A stretch of 64,000 bases of DNA from Tretioscincus oriximinensis (GCA_022410635.1 JAJVDF010000506.1:898603-962602); one strand, 5' to 3'; shown: positions 21,858 through 44,209, counted from the first letter of the stretch. Notes: generated from the letters alone by a model not told the origin. Translations and numbers: made by a program.

Positions 21858-22418
21858 GAATCCCGATCAGGTGAAGTCATTGTTCCTCTCTACGATACTT
21901 TAGTCAGATCACATCTAGAATCCTGTGTTCAATTCTGGACACGTCAATTTAAAAGGGACGTTGATAAAATGGGCAGGTTCAGAGGAGAGTTATAAGGATG
22001 GTCTGGAATCATGGGGTCCCATAAGGAATGGACAAAGGATCTAGGGATGTTTCATCTGTAAAACAAAAAAAAACTGAGAGGAGACCTGATTGTTGTCTAC
22101 AAATACCTGAAGAGCTGTCACAGAGCAAAGGGCTCAACTTTGTTCTCATTGGCGCATGGAGGGACTAGAAGCAAAGGATGAAATTGCAAGGAAGGAGACG
22201 TAGATGAGATACCATAAAAAAAACTTACTGACAGTAAGGGTGATCAACCATTGGAACAGGTTGCCACAGGAAGAGGCGAATTCTTCTTCCCTGGTAGTCT
22301 TCAAACAAAGGCTTGGCAGCCATCTTTGGGATGGTTTAGTGAATCCTACATTGAGCAAGGAGCTGGACCCCATGACCCTGAAAGTCCCTTCCAACTCTAG
22401 GATCCTATAATATATAAC
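21858..22418 (+). mobile_element. CR1 LINE 3' end (GOLM2 intron 1)
   Basis: About 560 bp of the CR1 lineage with the tail tctaggatcctata. The fossil ORF2 end is visible as frame-shifted pieces around 21900-22330, including the ttgaaaac-like tcttcaaacaaaggcttggc segment, and there is a short A-run at 22065. Confidence 0.8.
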
Positions 22419-22449
22419 CTTGAATAAGGACCAAAGGCCATTCTGTTTT

Positions 22450-22640
22450 GATTTTAGATTGTCTAGAAAGGAGAGCTTGTTGCACTTTAGAGACTAAGAA
22501 GGAAAAGGCAGGTGTGACGTGAGCTTTGGCAGACTTGTGTAGGAAAGCTCATGACACTTCCCTTTTTCTTTTTAATCTCTAAAGTGCTACAAGACCCTCT
22601 TGCTAGATTTTCTGGNCACAGACTAACATGGCTATTTCTT
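22450..22640. mobile_element. Foldback element with CACTTTAGAGACTAA arms
   Basis: ttgttgcactttagagacta at the left faces taatctctaaagtgctacaa at the right, with further pairing (gagctttgg / aaagctc) inward. Related fragments lie at 24110-24240, 30446-30530, 43235-43335 and 44055-44130. A MITE-like family separate from the one carrying AGCCTTATTCTGGG. Confidence 0.65.
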
Positions 22641-22689
22641 TGAAATCTGATTCTAGATTGGTGAGAGGTTTAGCTATATGTGACAACAC

Positions 22690-22835
22690 AGCAGTCACAA
22701 TTCCCACATTTGAGCCTTATTCTAGGCTCNGTCTTGGAATAGGAGTCATCTTGAACGGGGCCTCCCATAGTCTATATGGATCAGGCAAACGGGGCCTGCC
22801 AGAGTGGTGGCAAGATTGTCTGGGTTTGTCCCAGG
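22690..22835. mobile_element. Palindromic MITE-like repeat (GOLM2 intron 1)
   Basis: tgagccttattctaggctcn on the left, ggaataggagtcatcttgaa, then an inverted core catagtctatatggatc. Diverged and partly deleted. Confidence 0.5.
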
Positions 22836-23221
22836 AGGTCTAAAAATTGGGCTTCATTCATAGGTGTTTGTTGCNTTTTTTGTTATCTACTGTTTATAAC
22901 GTTTATTATATAATGTTTATTCAGGCCTTTGGAACTTGATGCAAGTAGGGGACTCTGCAAAAAAAGACGAGGGAGGGATAAATGTGTTTCACTGCAAACA
23001 TTTTGAAATGATTTAAGATACTATTCTATAGTGGCCTTTGTCTGAAGGAAAAGCTTGCCCTTGCCATTTTCAGGCACTGTTTTTTAATATACGTTTANTT
23101 TTGTATGCTGCTTTTAATGTTTCCTATTCTGAAATTTTCAGGTGTACGATGGGATAAAAATATAAATGAAAATTGCATGTTTGGGCTGTCGTTTGAATGT
23201 AATGGCTAGAGCCTTCCTGGT

Positions 23222-23340
23222 ACATAAGAAGAGCCATACTGAATTGGGCCAGAGCCCATCTAGGCCAGCATTCTGTCTTACACANAGGCCCTCCAGATGT
23301 ACCAGATGGTACTTTGTCCTTATGAAATAGGTTTCCCAGG
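23222..23340 (-). mobile_element. CR1-like LINE 3' tip, minus strand (GOLM2 intron 1)
   Basis: acataagaagagccatactg then gcccatctaggccagcattc and cagatgtaccagatgg. It ends about 45 bp upstream of the exon 2 acceptor. Confidence 0.65.
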
Positions 23341-23427
23341 AGTCATATTTACCCACTGACTCTTTTGCATTTTCTTTTCTGCCAGGTGCAGTGAGCAGCT
23401 TGAGTGACCCCTGCCCTGTCCTCCTCC

Positions 23428-34619
<11,192 letters not shown>

Positions 34620-35660
34620 CTTCTGAACGCCTGAAGGGAAAGAAAAATCCCGTGTTTGCTGAAAGGCACTCGGTGGGTTGTGTTAAATCGCCACCCCTAG
34701 GGAAACGTTAGTGCCGTCTGTATGTATATAGTTGTACTTATTTTGCCAATGATTGGAACTAGAGGTGGTTTGAGTCCCACAAAGAAGATTGATAGCGGAA
34801 ACCTGCGCAGAACTGGGCACAGCTAAGCTCTCCATAGGGCGAAGCTGCAAGACTTTGGTCTCCTGTAGCTTTCGAAGTAGTAACTGAGGCTGCAATACAG
34901 GTTAGTGCATTTCTGATACGAAGTCACTTTGAAAACTGGAGCTCTTGTACAGTTTGTATCTTAGGTGTATATAATATATGTGTATATTACTCCATTGCCA
35001 AGACACGTGTACAGATTGGACCCTCTTTGATACCANGATGTATTAATCCAAGTTCACAGGCCCTTTGTTCCTCTTAACTGTCGTGACGTGTGTTTTGGTA
35101 GCAACATTTCATTTCAGGAAAACTGACGGGCCACGTGTTAAATGTGCTCATGAAGGAACTTCCTCTAGGGTAACGTCTCTGTGACGGTGACATGTGTCGT
35201 TAACTCGCAGGCGGACCTAAAGGGGTTTGTGGTTTTATAAAGAAAATCCAGCAACTCCAAACAAGTGCATATCGTTGACCAACAAAAGCTGCAAGTCGTG
35301 CGGAAAAGCCACCCTTGGCCTGTTTTTTTAAAANTTGTGTTTTTATGGTTCTTTGTCTGATCATCATATGCAATAAGCAGCCCCTTGGGGAGGGGTGGGA
35401 AGTGACACCGNGTTCTGCTAGTTAACTTCTATTTGGACCCCCAGTGCAAAGGAGAGTCCAGTTCCTCTTCTCTTCCGTGGGGTCATTCGTTACACTCTGT
35501 GTCTCCCCTCTGTCTGTTTTGTCCCCCTTTTACTAGAATTCAGCACTTTCAGAATTTCAAAAACAGGGCCACGTCCATTGTTGCACTGACAGTGATGCGT
35601 TATCAACCTGTGATCAACAAGGGCTACTGTGAATAAAATTTATTGGCCCTACAGCAGGGT
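34620..35660 (+). other. GOLM2: GOLM2 3' UTR
   Basis: About 1 kb without repeats, with TGTATATA-like elements at 34720-34990 (possible Pumilio-type sites). It ends at a canonical AATAAA (35632-35637). A second AATAAA at 36032-36037 could give a longer isoform. Confidence 0.7.
35632..35637 (+). terminator. GOLM2: GOLM2 poly(A) signal
   Basis: Canonical AATAAA about 1 kb after the stop codon. It is followed by a sequence with little GT-richness, so the exact cleavage site is not predicted. The alternative signal is at 36032. Confidence 0.7.
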
Positions 35661-36059
35661 TGATGGTCCGTCCCTATCTCTGTACTCAGGTTAAAGCCCC
35701 CTTTGGTTTCCACAGAGTAAAAAAGCTTAGAGGCTTTTTTACCTTCACCAGGGTCTGTTTCTGGCATTAGCAGAGGCAACGTGGGCTTGGGCTCAGCAGC
35801 CGTAGCACAAGGCCTGGACCCCTTGAGGGAGAGAATGACGGTTTCTTGTTTCATTGCATTCCTAAGACATTCAGCTGAGTGCTGAGTGTCTTAGATTCAG
35901 TAGATTTAGCGGCAGGCTTTCTCCCTTCCCTCACAATCTTCAGTGTTGTACTTGTGAATTGAAAAAGATATCGCTGACCTAAACGACATGCAATTAATTT
36001 TCTACTGCTGAAATGAAAACTCAGTAGCTCAAATAAAGGTTGATGCAGCTCTAGCTTGC

Positions 36060-36430
36060 TTGTGCGTCTCCTTATTTAAGCACACAAGGAAACCTGAGGG
36101 TGGCTGGGTTTACATGTCATATTGGATTCTGACTGCCTCGCGGGGTGAAGCAAGATCATTTAGCAGAATTGAGAAAAAGATAAAGGCCTTAACCGTCTGG
36201 CCTCAAAACTGGTACCGAAATCCAAGCAGGGCCTGGCACAAGAGCGACCGATACGACCTCTGCCATCGCCTACTGGAATGTAGATGGCCAAGCCCTATTG
36301 CGGACAGGGTGCCAGACGTAAATCTTAACTAATCTCTACTCCCTGTTTCTCTATTTCCCGACAGAATTACTGTTTCCTGTTTTATGGTTTTAACTTGTAT
36401 TTCTGTCTGCTTCTCTATGCCAGAGAAGTC
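36060..36430. other. Intergenic, possible old LINE remnant
   Basis: A mixed segment whose style (catcgcctactggaatgtag, then a T-rich tail) recalls LINE 3' ends, but no motif is good enough to call it. Otherwise nothing is seen between the GOLM2 poly(A) sites and 36.5 kb. Confidence 0.3.
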
Positions 36431-36530
36431 TTATTATAAAAGCTTGGATGGCCAGCAACTTCACAAAGCTGGCAGTAGTAGCAGCCTAAGTGTGAGAAGG
36501 CTGAAACGGAGCTGTTGTGCTGGTAGCAGG

Positions 36531-36623
36531 GCCTGCTGGGAAGTGTAGTCGGAGCAGTGGGCAGCCTCTTCTTTGGCCCAGCCTGTATTGGCCCTGCCCT
36601 GCAGACTACAGCTCCCAGCTAGC
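36531..36623. promoter_or_regulatory. Inverted pair of ZNF143/THAP11 (SBS) motifs
   Basis: Minus-strand ACTACACTTCCCAGCAGGC (36531-36549) and plus-strand ACTACAGCTCCCAGCTAGC (36605-36623) face away from each other across 55 bp. They lie about 1.3 kb upstream of the CTDSPL2 CpG-island core. They could act at that promoter or at a small unannotated one. Confidence 0.5.
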
Positions 36624-37159
36624 CCTGGGAGAGGGAAAGCCTCTTTAGCCAATCCTTGTTCAGTCCTGTCCACTGGAAACAGCAGGGAGGTGGTTGGGGG
36701 ACCTGTCCTGTCCTAAGGTTGTGTTGCCTTTTGCTTCCCAGTCACAAGGCTCTTTGGTTTCAAAACAAGTGGCGCATCAGGCACACCCACATGCTGTCCA
36801 ATAGCCCTTGTGGGGGGGACACAGGTACCTGGAGCCCACTGATGCCTGGGTGAAGCCCCAAGCACCTTCCTGATGAGAGGGGTCTCTCCATCCTTGCTTC
36901 CCTGACACTCCTGGCCCCAGCCCCCCACCCCAAGATCTTCAGTTGTCAAAGTGGTGTAAACTTGTGGCAGGGTTGTCCCCGTGGACTATGGACTAGCCTC
37001 CCCTCTGGGTGCCTCAGGCAACTGCCCTGTACCTGTTCAGCCTCCTGGTGAGATGCAATTGAGAACGTAACCCTGTTACTGTGGCCTGGTTGCTTTTATG
37101 ATTTTTCTAACGGGATTCTCCCTGAGACCTTCAGGTATAAGGTGGAATATAAGTATCTA

Positions 37160-37265
37160 AGGCCCTGTCTACGCAGAGCCTTATTCTGGGTAACAACTTG
37201 CTTAGGCACCACATGCATTCCATGGTATAACCCAGGATAAGGTTCAGTGTGAACAGGGCTGAAGG
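37160..37265. mobile_element. Palindromic MITE-like repeat, short complete copy
   Basis: Outer arms ggccctgtctacgcagagcc and ggttcagtgtgaacagggct are inverted, with cttattctgggt facing acccaggataagg. The core is short. It shows that the TIR extends outward to about AGCCCTGTTCACACTGAGCC. Confidence 0.75.
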
Positions 37266-37400
37266 AGGGAAGAAAGGAAAGAAAGTGTAACTGGATTTTT
37301 ATACCCCACGTGTCTCACCCGAAGGGACTCAATGCGGCTTACAAAGTTATCTTTCGCCCCAAGGATTCTGTCTTCCCTACCAGGCTATGCTTCCAATAAG
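37262..37400 (-). mobile_element. tRNA-derived SINE, truncated, minus strand
   Basis: Purine-rich tail, then ggatttttataccccacgtg and gggactcaatgcggcttaca. The head is missing. A purine-rich gga/aag tract follows to 37470. Confidence 0.6.
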
Positions 37401-37499
37401 AAAGGAAAGGAAGGAGGGGAGGTAGCGAGAAAAGGAAGGAAGGAGAGTAAGGGAAAGCGAGGAAAGTAAGTAGGTAAGATGTTAAATAATATCCCGAGG

Positions 37500-38420
37500 C
37501 CACGNTCCACTGCTAGCGGAGACTCGTATGCGATCCCTCCGTGCTGCTCGGCCCCCTCACCTGGTCAGGTGCAGCCAGTGGGATGGACGTAAGATGACAA
37601 GGGTGCTGCGCGGCGGGGATGGACGGAGGAGCCGGCGAGAGGCGCCCTTCCCACGTCTGCGCCTCCCCGCCTGTCAACGTTCCGCAGCGCCGGAACACTC
37701 CGTGCTTGCGGATGCCCCGCCCCCCAGCCAGCGCCTGCGCAGTGGCTTGCTCCCTTCGGCCGTCGCACCACCCCTCGCCCGGCCCTCCTCCTCCGGCTGC
37801 TGCTTCTCCCCCGCCCTCCCCCCGCCCTCATCCGGGTCCTTCCGTGCGGTGCAGCAGGTCGGTAGGCGGGAAATGGCGCCTGGTGGCCGCCGCTGCTGCC
37901 GCTGCTGCCGGGGCTGCTGAGGAGCGACCGAGCCCCCGGCGGCGGCGCCCACGCTTCGTCGTGTGCGGGGTGGGGAGAGGCCCTGCTCTGCCGCCGGGGA
38001 GCGACGACGACGGACGGAGGCAGCCAGCGCCCGCCCGCCTCACGACGACGACGACGACGACGGGAGGAGGAGGCAGCGACGCCCGACGACCCCGCCGCCG
38101 CCCCGCCGCCGCCCCCTCCCCATCCTTCTCCCGCAGGTAGCCGCGCTGGGGGGCGGGGGGCGGGGGGCGGGGGCCCGGGCGCCTCAGGTGAGGCCTGGCG
38201 GACCCTCCTCCGCCCACCGGGCCTGCCTTGGCCTGGCAGCGGAGTCCCCCGCCCGCCCCGGGCCCCTGAGCGCGTGCAGAGCGCCTCCCCCGGACCCCGC
38301 CGCGCCTGGCGGAGGAGGAGGAGGCGCCTTCCGCGCCGCTGCTCGCCCGGGCGCCCTGGCCGTGGGATGCCACTAGCGGAACGGGGCCGCCCGGGGCCTG
38401 TGGGTTGGCGGAGGCCCGCA
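37500..38420 (+). promoter_or_regulatory. CTDSPL2: CTDSPL2 CpG-island promoter
   Basis: Extreme CG density with CCG/CGG runs, a short (GAC)n tract at 38043-38063 and many Sp1-like GGGCGGGG boxes (38145-38175). No TATA box. Long open frames occur on both strands but come from base composition. A good donor lies at 38137. Confidence 0.8.
37860..38136 (+). other. CTDSPL2: CTDSPL2 exon 1, non-coding (start approximate)
   Basis: Inferred from the island and from the donor cccgcag|gtagcc at 38137. Exon 2 carries both an acceptor and the start codon, so exon 1 is untranslated. Open frames within it are not in frame with CTDSPL2. The transcription start cannot be fixed. Confidence 0.5.
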
Positions 38421-38754
38421 AGCAGTCAGGCGGGGGGTGGGTGGGGGCGGTGACGGGAGGGAGGGAGGCTGGCTTGAGGTGGTGGGGATGGAAACCATGT
38501 GGCCTCCCCGGGCCAGGGGCTGGGGACGGGGCCCGGCCGCCTGCCGTTGCTGAATACCTGGACGGGTGGTCGGAGGAAGCCCTGAGGCGGCGGGTGATGG
38601 GATCATCTGGGGCCGCCCTGGGGAAGGGGTGGGGGATGTTCGATCAGACCCCGGAGGCTCCGGCTGCAGCAGCGCAGGCAGGGAGAACGGCGGGTGCGGG
38701 GCCCGGCAGGGGCAAGTGCCTTGCGCAGTAGCCTTGCTAAGGGGTGTATGGAGA

Positions 38755-39200
38755 GAATTCAAACTGAGCCTTATCCTGGGATACATCTTGGAATAAGGAC
38801 CTGCCATCAGCATGTTAGTGTAGGCTATGACAGGCCCTGGATCTTGTAACAGGGATGGCAGGGTCCCTATTAGTATGTTACTATACANTATAGCAGCCCC
38901 TGGATTTTGGAATAGGGACCTGCCATCCATATGTTAGTGTACATTATGGCAGACCCCGGATCTTGCAATAGGGNCCTGCCATGCACATGCTAGTCTGGAC
39001 TATGACAGGCTTCAAATCTTGGAATAGAGCTACCATTTGCATGCTGGTACAGACTATGGCAGGCCCCAAATGGGGCTGCTGAAGTCTATATTGGCATGTG
39101 GATGAGCCAAATTAGGTCTGCTATAGTCAACACTACTATGCAAATGACCAAGACCTATTCCTAGATATTCCCAGAATAAGGCTCAGTGGAGAATAGGCCT
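38755..39200. mobile_element. Palindromic MITE-like repeat with expanded arm (5 tandem units)
   Basis: Outer arms actgagccttatcctgggat and attcccagaataaggctcag are inverted. Between them the left arm contains about five tandem units of 55-62 bp of the form atcttggaatagggacctgc, catgttagtgtagactatgg, caggcccc. Only about two units of return arm follow. The result is an asymmetric foldback of about 445 bp in CTDSPL2 intron 1, right after the CpG island. Confidence 0.8.
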
Positions 39201-39940
39201 TCATGCTCATCTGGATAATGTTTCCAAATGCTGCCCACTTATTCTAGAAGAAATATGGGCTTTTCTTGAACTTTTGCATCCTGCTTTTCAATGCTCTTGA
39301 CTGCCAAGGTGAACTGTACATGGTTTCCCTGGTGACTTCCTATCCAAATGTGAGCTAGATTTTTTACCCTGCTTTGCTGCTTCTGTAGGTTATTGCAGTG
39401 ATGAGCTTGTGTCCCTGTCGGCTGACCCTTGGCCCTGCCATGGTGTGGCTTGCTTACAGGCTTAATTCTGCCAGAATACTAGAAAAGGGCAGAGCTGAAA
39501 GTTTTGAGAAAACTTGTGGTTGAAAAAAAGAGAGAGAAGTGCCATCTTGTGTTGATGGGAGAGCACAGTAGCAATTCGAAAGGTACTTTGCGAAGTTTCA
39601 GATATATTTGGGCACATTATTTACAGTTTTGGTTGTGTTGAAAAGAATTTTGGTCTCTGTTTTTCATTGATGGGTAGGGATATATTTTATTTGTGCCTTT
39701 AGGTTGTTTATGTCATGTTTGGGTCATAGAAAAATGTGTAAGTGAAATGATAAAATCTCCAGAAGTGGAATACCAGGCTTGTCCCTGAAGTTGAGAAGGT
39801 TTTTGTGAGAAAAACTAGGAAGAGCCTCGGAACCTGTCCTGCTTCACAGGGTGGTTGTGAAAATGAAATAGAGGTGGGGAAAAAGGCATGCGAATGACCT
39901 TGAAGTAGTTTTTTGCAAGAAATAAAAGTAAGGCCATTTT
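39200..39940. other. CTDSPL2: CTDSPL2 intron 1, no recognised feature
   Basis: Unique-looking intronic sequence between two MITE-like copies. No exon-like or repeat signal is seen. Confidence 0.5.
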
Positions 39941-39944
39941 TGCA

Positions 39945-40085
39945 TTGATTTTTACTCTGGTATATATTGCGGAATAGAGATCAGATATCTGCATGCCAGG
40001 AAAGACTATGGCAGGCTTAACATAAAGGTATTTATACTGGCTTGTAGATAGCAGGCCCTTGTTCCAGTGCAGCAAGAGCCTAGAT
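39945..40085. mobile_element. Palindromic MITE-like repeat (CTDSPL2 intron 1)
   Basis: tgcattgatttttactctgg, tatattgcggaatagagatc, tgcatgccaggaaagactat, ggcaggct and a return arm ggcttgtagatagcaggccc. Diverged copy. Confidence 0.6.
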
Positions 40086-40089
40086 GTAA

Positions 40090-41200
40090 ATAAATAAANC
40101 AGGCCAGTTCTTTAACACACAACNGTAATATCGACTTAAGTTGCATTTGGAAGACTCCGAATGTCTGAGGTGTTACGTATTTTGAATAGATTACAGTAAA
40201 ATGGGTGTTCTTGAGTTTTACCACTGGTGTGTATAAATCAGACTTCAGGTTAGCAGAGAGGGCGTGTTCTCCTGCATTGTTATTGTTCTTGCCTGAAGGA
40301 ATGACTTTGCTAGGCAAAGTCATCAGGGTTTTCTTTGCAGGTTTGGGTTTGATTAAATCTATCTTCACTTGAGGCTGTCTCCTCTTACAAAGCTCTTGCA
40401 CGTGCCACAGAGCGGTGATGGGCAGGGACCTTTTTATAATGCCTTTGAAATAGGCAGGAACGAGTGGAATTGCAGAGTTTATTGCTAAGAGTTGTTAGCA
40501 TCTGCCTGGTGCCTGTTTCCGAGCTGAGCACGTGTTGGACCAGGCAGGGTTTGTTTGTTTTGTTAATTAGGACTTCTGTCTCATTTTCTGCCGAGACTTC
40601 TGGATGCCCAAGGCAGCTGACAGCGCAAAGAATATAGCTTGCTTGGAAGCTCCTCTCCTTGACCCATTACCAGTTTGTGGTCCTTCTAGCTAAATACTTT
40701 GTCTTGTCCAGTTGTATTTCATTAATTGCTGATTATTTAGAGACAGTAAGTAGGTCTGGCTTGCAAAATGTTGGACTGCTATGGTTATTTCTTGAAAATT
40801 TAGAGGTTCCTTTCTGACAGTGTCTATTCAAAACTCATACTCTTAGTTTCTTTGCTCTTCTTGCTACCCTCCTTGTTTTTTCCAAAAAACATCTGATGGC
40901 AAGCTTGATCCTGAAGAAGTCCAGGCCTGCAATCTGCCTTGCTCTCCTTTTGCACGCAGTGAATTTTTAGCTTGTTTATATGCTTGAAGGGGAGTGTGTA
41001 GAATTTTCTATCCACAGTAAGCTGTGCCTTGACCATCCAAAGTGTTACGAATTTGCATCCTCTTTTGGAGGTGTGAAGTCGGGAGGCCAAAAACTAGAAT
41101 CAACGCACAAAAACGGAGATGCCTGAGACAAAATGTCACCAAGCAAAACTGTTCTCACATATTTTCCACACTGAAAGGCTTTAGTCTGTTGCTCTTACCA
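40090..41200. other. CTDSPL2: CTDSPL2 intron 1, no recognised feature
   Basis: Contains two Lys-rich minus-strand frames (40006-40401 and 40824-41090) without recognisable domains or splice context. I do not call them genes. Confidence 0.4.
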
Positions 41201-41204
41201 AAGG

Positions 41205-41362
41205 AATTCTGAGGCCTTTCCACACTGAGCTGCCTTCTGGGCTGTATATTGGGATAGGGCTTGTCCATCTGTACGCCAGCGTAGACCATAACAAGCCCAT
41301 TTGGGCCCTGCCGTAGCATACAGGTAATGNGCTGCAAAATGGGCCCTGGGCCTTTTTGGGAA
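41205..41362. mobile_element. Palindromic MITE-like repeat (CTDSPL2 intron 1)
   Basis: gaggcctttccacactgagc is a good outer arm. Then tgtatattgggatagggctt, tacgccagcgtagaccataa, and the return gcccatttgggccctgccgt. The right outer arm is replaced by cgtagcatacaggtaatg and gggccctgggcc. Confidence 0.7.
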
Positions 41363-42679
41363 GTGAGGAGTTAATTTTTTTTAATTTCATCAGTTAGTTT
41401 TAGGTCAGTAGATATTTCAGATAATAGGATCCCAGAAGATTTAACTTTTAATTATTTCAAATATTTCTGTACTGCTTTCTACNATTTTGAAGTGGTGTTC
41501 AAAAAAGCTACTTTCAAGCATCTTAAGAAGCTGGTGAAAGTGATGAGAGAAACTGTTAGCTTCATGTGGCTACCAGAGTGGACCTGACCTCTTTCCTGCT
41601 GCTCTCCTGCCTCCTAGAACCTGCAGGGGAGAAGCAATGTGGCAAGAAGAGCAGGTCAGTTAGGAATGTACCTGTCTAGAATAGGGGTCTATCTGCAACT
41701 GCAAATGAGTGATGCACGAATTAAGACGTACAGTAAACAGTTTCTGAATGAATAGGCAGAAAGATTCCATTGCCTGGAGTAGGAAATTCTGGGCCATTTT
41801 GTCTTAGGATCTCTGTACTTCTTTGCAGCAGTTATCAGGGTTCGGTGTTGGCTAAAGGGGTGGAAAAGGTGCATAGACCTGTTTGTCAGAAAGCACTTAG
41901 ATTTGTGCCTGCAGATTTTTGCCTGTTGCTCCTAGGCCTTTCTTTCCATTGTTATGCGTAGGGGTGCAGCGGCCATTAAGAATTTGTCTTAGTGACCTCA
42001 AAGCTGTTGAACCTTCCCTTACTGCCTTGGTTAGAAAAGTAACAATCTGGAAGGAAAGAGGTTCATGGTGTTTCTACAAATAGGCAAGCCCTATTGTGTG
42101 TCTAACAACTCCGTTCTTCCTTTGGCCTGCCATGGAAGCAGTANCTTCTTACACCCCTCTGCTGCAGATTTTAGGACCACCAAGCCCCCAAACAGCCTTG
42201 TATGTTAAGTAGCAAATTGCGCTTGGCTGTATTCTGCCCCCCCCCCCCCCAAATGGTCCTGTGGGCCTGCTGTCCACAAGCCTTCTCACATGGGCATAAG
42301 CCTCAGCAGAGCCTTTGCTAGCCCAGGATGGCAAATGAACATCTTAGACCACCTTCTGGAACAGAAGAAGGCTGGGTGTGAATCAGGCCTCTGTTTAAGA
42401 AAAAAGACTAACACCAACATCTACCTTTGTTTTCAAAGAGAAGTGTGATGCAACATTCAATTTGTTGTGTAAATACTTTGGAAAATTCCTGCTTTGTGTA
42501 ACAACAGTTGCGGTTACAAATGGGTACGGAACTCCACGTTGTGGTATCTGTGTTTGTTTTGGGCTATAGATTTTGGAGATTGACATAAAGATGTTTTGTG
42601 ATCAAACCCAAGTAACTTGTAAGAAAACGTTTTTCTTGTGTTGACATGTACATGGAGAAGTTCCTTCCATCTCCTCTTA

Positions 42680-43065
42680 TATTTAGTGATTTTTACTCTT
42701 CTATACCTCCCTATACCCAATGGTCCCAGGGCAGATAACAATAAAGACGGAGTTTATGTATTAAAAACAACAGTGCCTGAAAGTGGGGAAAGGAGAGCCA
42801 AATGAAAGAGGTGAGTCTTCAAACGTTTTCTGATTAGGGAAACTGTTCCATGGAGTGGGGCTGCCGCTGAGAAGGCCCTGTCCTGGGTTCTTATCCCTTC
42901 TGCATCTGAAAGCAATGCCACAAGCAGGAGGGCCTCCCTTGCAGATCTTAAATGGGCGGATTGATATGGAAGGCCTTCCATTAGGTATTTGGGGTGGAAG
43001 TGATTTGGAGTCTTCTAGGCNAAAGTTTAGTACCTTGAGGTACTGCTCAATTAGGCTGCTCTTGG
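42680..43065. repeat. Interspersed repeat, class unassigned, most complete copy
   Basis: Same family as 10640 and 15970. The block includes actcttctatacctccctat, acaataaagacggagt, aaatgaaagaggtgagtctt, ggaaactgttccatggagtg and aaggccctgtcctgggttct, about 380 bp in all. It gives the best template for the family. Confidence 0.65.
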
Positions 43066-43234
43066 CCTAGAAGCACAAGTTGTGCTTAGACAACTTGTGC
43101 ACATCTCTTAGACTAAGTGCATCTTTTTAGCACTGGTTAGTCTTTTAAATATATGTGTGCAATATTTGGCTGCAGATTGTCCTAACTTTGCAGAGCCAAA
43201 CTAGAACCATAGGTGCCGTGTGTACTTGGCATTC

Positions 43235-43335
43235 ATTTGACCTGAAGAAATAGACTTGTCTACAAAAGCTCATGCTGATTTTTTGTTATTTTGTTAGTCC
43301 CTAAGGTTCTCTGAGATCCTTCTGCTAGAATTCCA
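43235..43335. mobile_element. Half of a CACTTTAGAGACT-type foldback element
   Basis: gaagaaatagacttgtctac, aaaagctcatgctgattttt, ttgttagtccctaaggttct. Matches the right arm of the 22450 element; the same arm recurs at 44055-44130. Confidence 0.5.
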
Positions 43336-43359
43336 TAGCATCTGAAGAATCAAAAACAA

Positions 43360-44055
43360 GTCAGCAAATGTGGTTTTGCCTCTCTATAAATCTGTGGTGA
43401 GGCCACATTTGGAATACTGTGTTCAATTCTGGTCACCACATCTCAAGAGGGATATTTTGGAACTGGAGAAGGTGCAGAAAAGGGCAACAAGAATGGTCAA
43501 GGGTCTGGAGCACCTCCCTTATGAAGTCAGGCTGCAATGTCTGGGCCTCTTCAGCCTTGAAAGGCGACATTTGAGAGGTGATCTGATTGATGTGTACAAA
43601 ATCATGCATGGGATGGATAGGGTGAATAGAGAAAAATGTTTTCTCTATCTCACAACACTATGACCAGAGGGCATTCCTTATAACTGATGGGTAGTAAAGT
43701 GAGAACAGACGAAGGGAAGTATTTTTTCACCCAGAGGGTCATCGGCCTGTGGAATTTACTTCCTGAAGAGGTAGTGGTAGCTAACAGCTTGGATAGTTTC
43801 AGAACAGGACTAGGCAGGTTTATGGACACCAAGGGTATAAATTGATACTAGGATGGGTGTCTGGATGTTGCCTCCGGGATGGAGTGACAGGCAGGACTCC
43901 AGAAATACTATTTGCAGGGAGTCATGAACAGGTGCATATTTTGCTTTCCTCTGTTCAGGCTGCCCAGGTGCATCAGGTGGGCCTCTGTGTGAGACAGAAT
44001 GCTGGACTTGATGGGCTGTGGCCTGATCCAGTATGGCTTTTCTTATGTTCTTATG
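43360..44055 (+). mobile_element. CR1-like LINE 3' end, best copy in the window
   Basis: 43370-43663 is an open frame with the C-terminal end of a CR1-type ORF2: LYKSVVRPHLEYCVQFWSPH, then KVQKRATRMVKGLEHLPYEV and RLQCLGLFSLERRHLRGDL. The coding remnant continues in another frame to FFTQRVIGLWNLLPEEVVV. A 3' UTR of about 230 bp ends in the microsatellite-like tail ttcttatgttcttatgtt. It is 5'-truncated, as is usual for the family, and lies in CTDSPL2 intron 1. Confidence 0.9.
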
Positions 44056-44209
44056 TTAAGTTCCCTTGTCTATGAAAACTCACGCTGCCTGCCTTATTCC
44101 TGTTAGTCCCTAAGGTGTCATAAAAGCCCCTTGCTAAATATTCAGTCATTTAGAAAACAATGTGCTTTTGCTTTTTACAAGCAAGAAAATAGTCAGGAAA
44201 TGTTGTAAA

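Noticed and set aside
37528..38421. Long Pro/Arg/Gly-rich frames on both strands in the CTDSPL2 CpG island
   Set aside because: Overlapping open frames in several phases are typical of CG-rich DNA with few stop codons. The exon 1 donor at 38137 interrupts the plus-strand ones.
38755..39200. CRISPR-like array of spaced repeats
   Set aside because: The units are directly adjoining, diverged, and sit within an inverted-repeat element of a vertebrate genome; there is no spacer structure.
40006..41090. Two Lys-rich minus-strand frames (131 and 88 codons)
   Set aside because: I considered a processed pseudogene, but recognised no family, and the two frames are separated by sequence with many stops. 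A translated database search would decide.
43370..43663. Independent 97-codon gene
   Set aside because: It is the C-terminal end of a CR1-type LINE ORF2, 5'-truncated, with the frame lost downstream.
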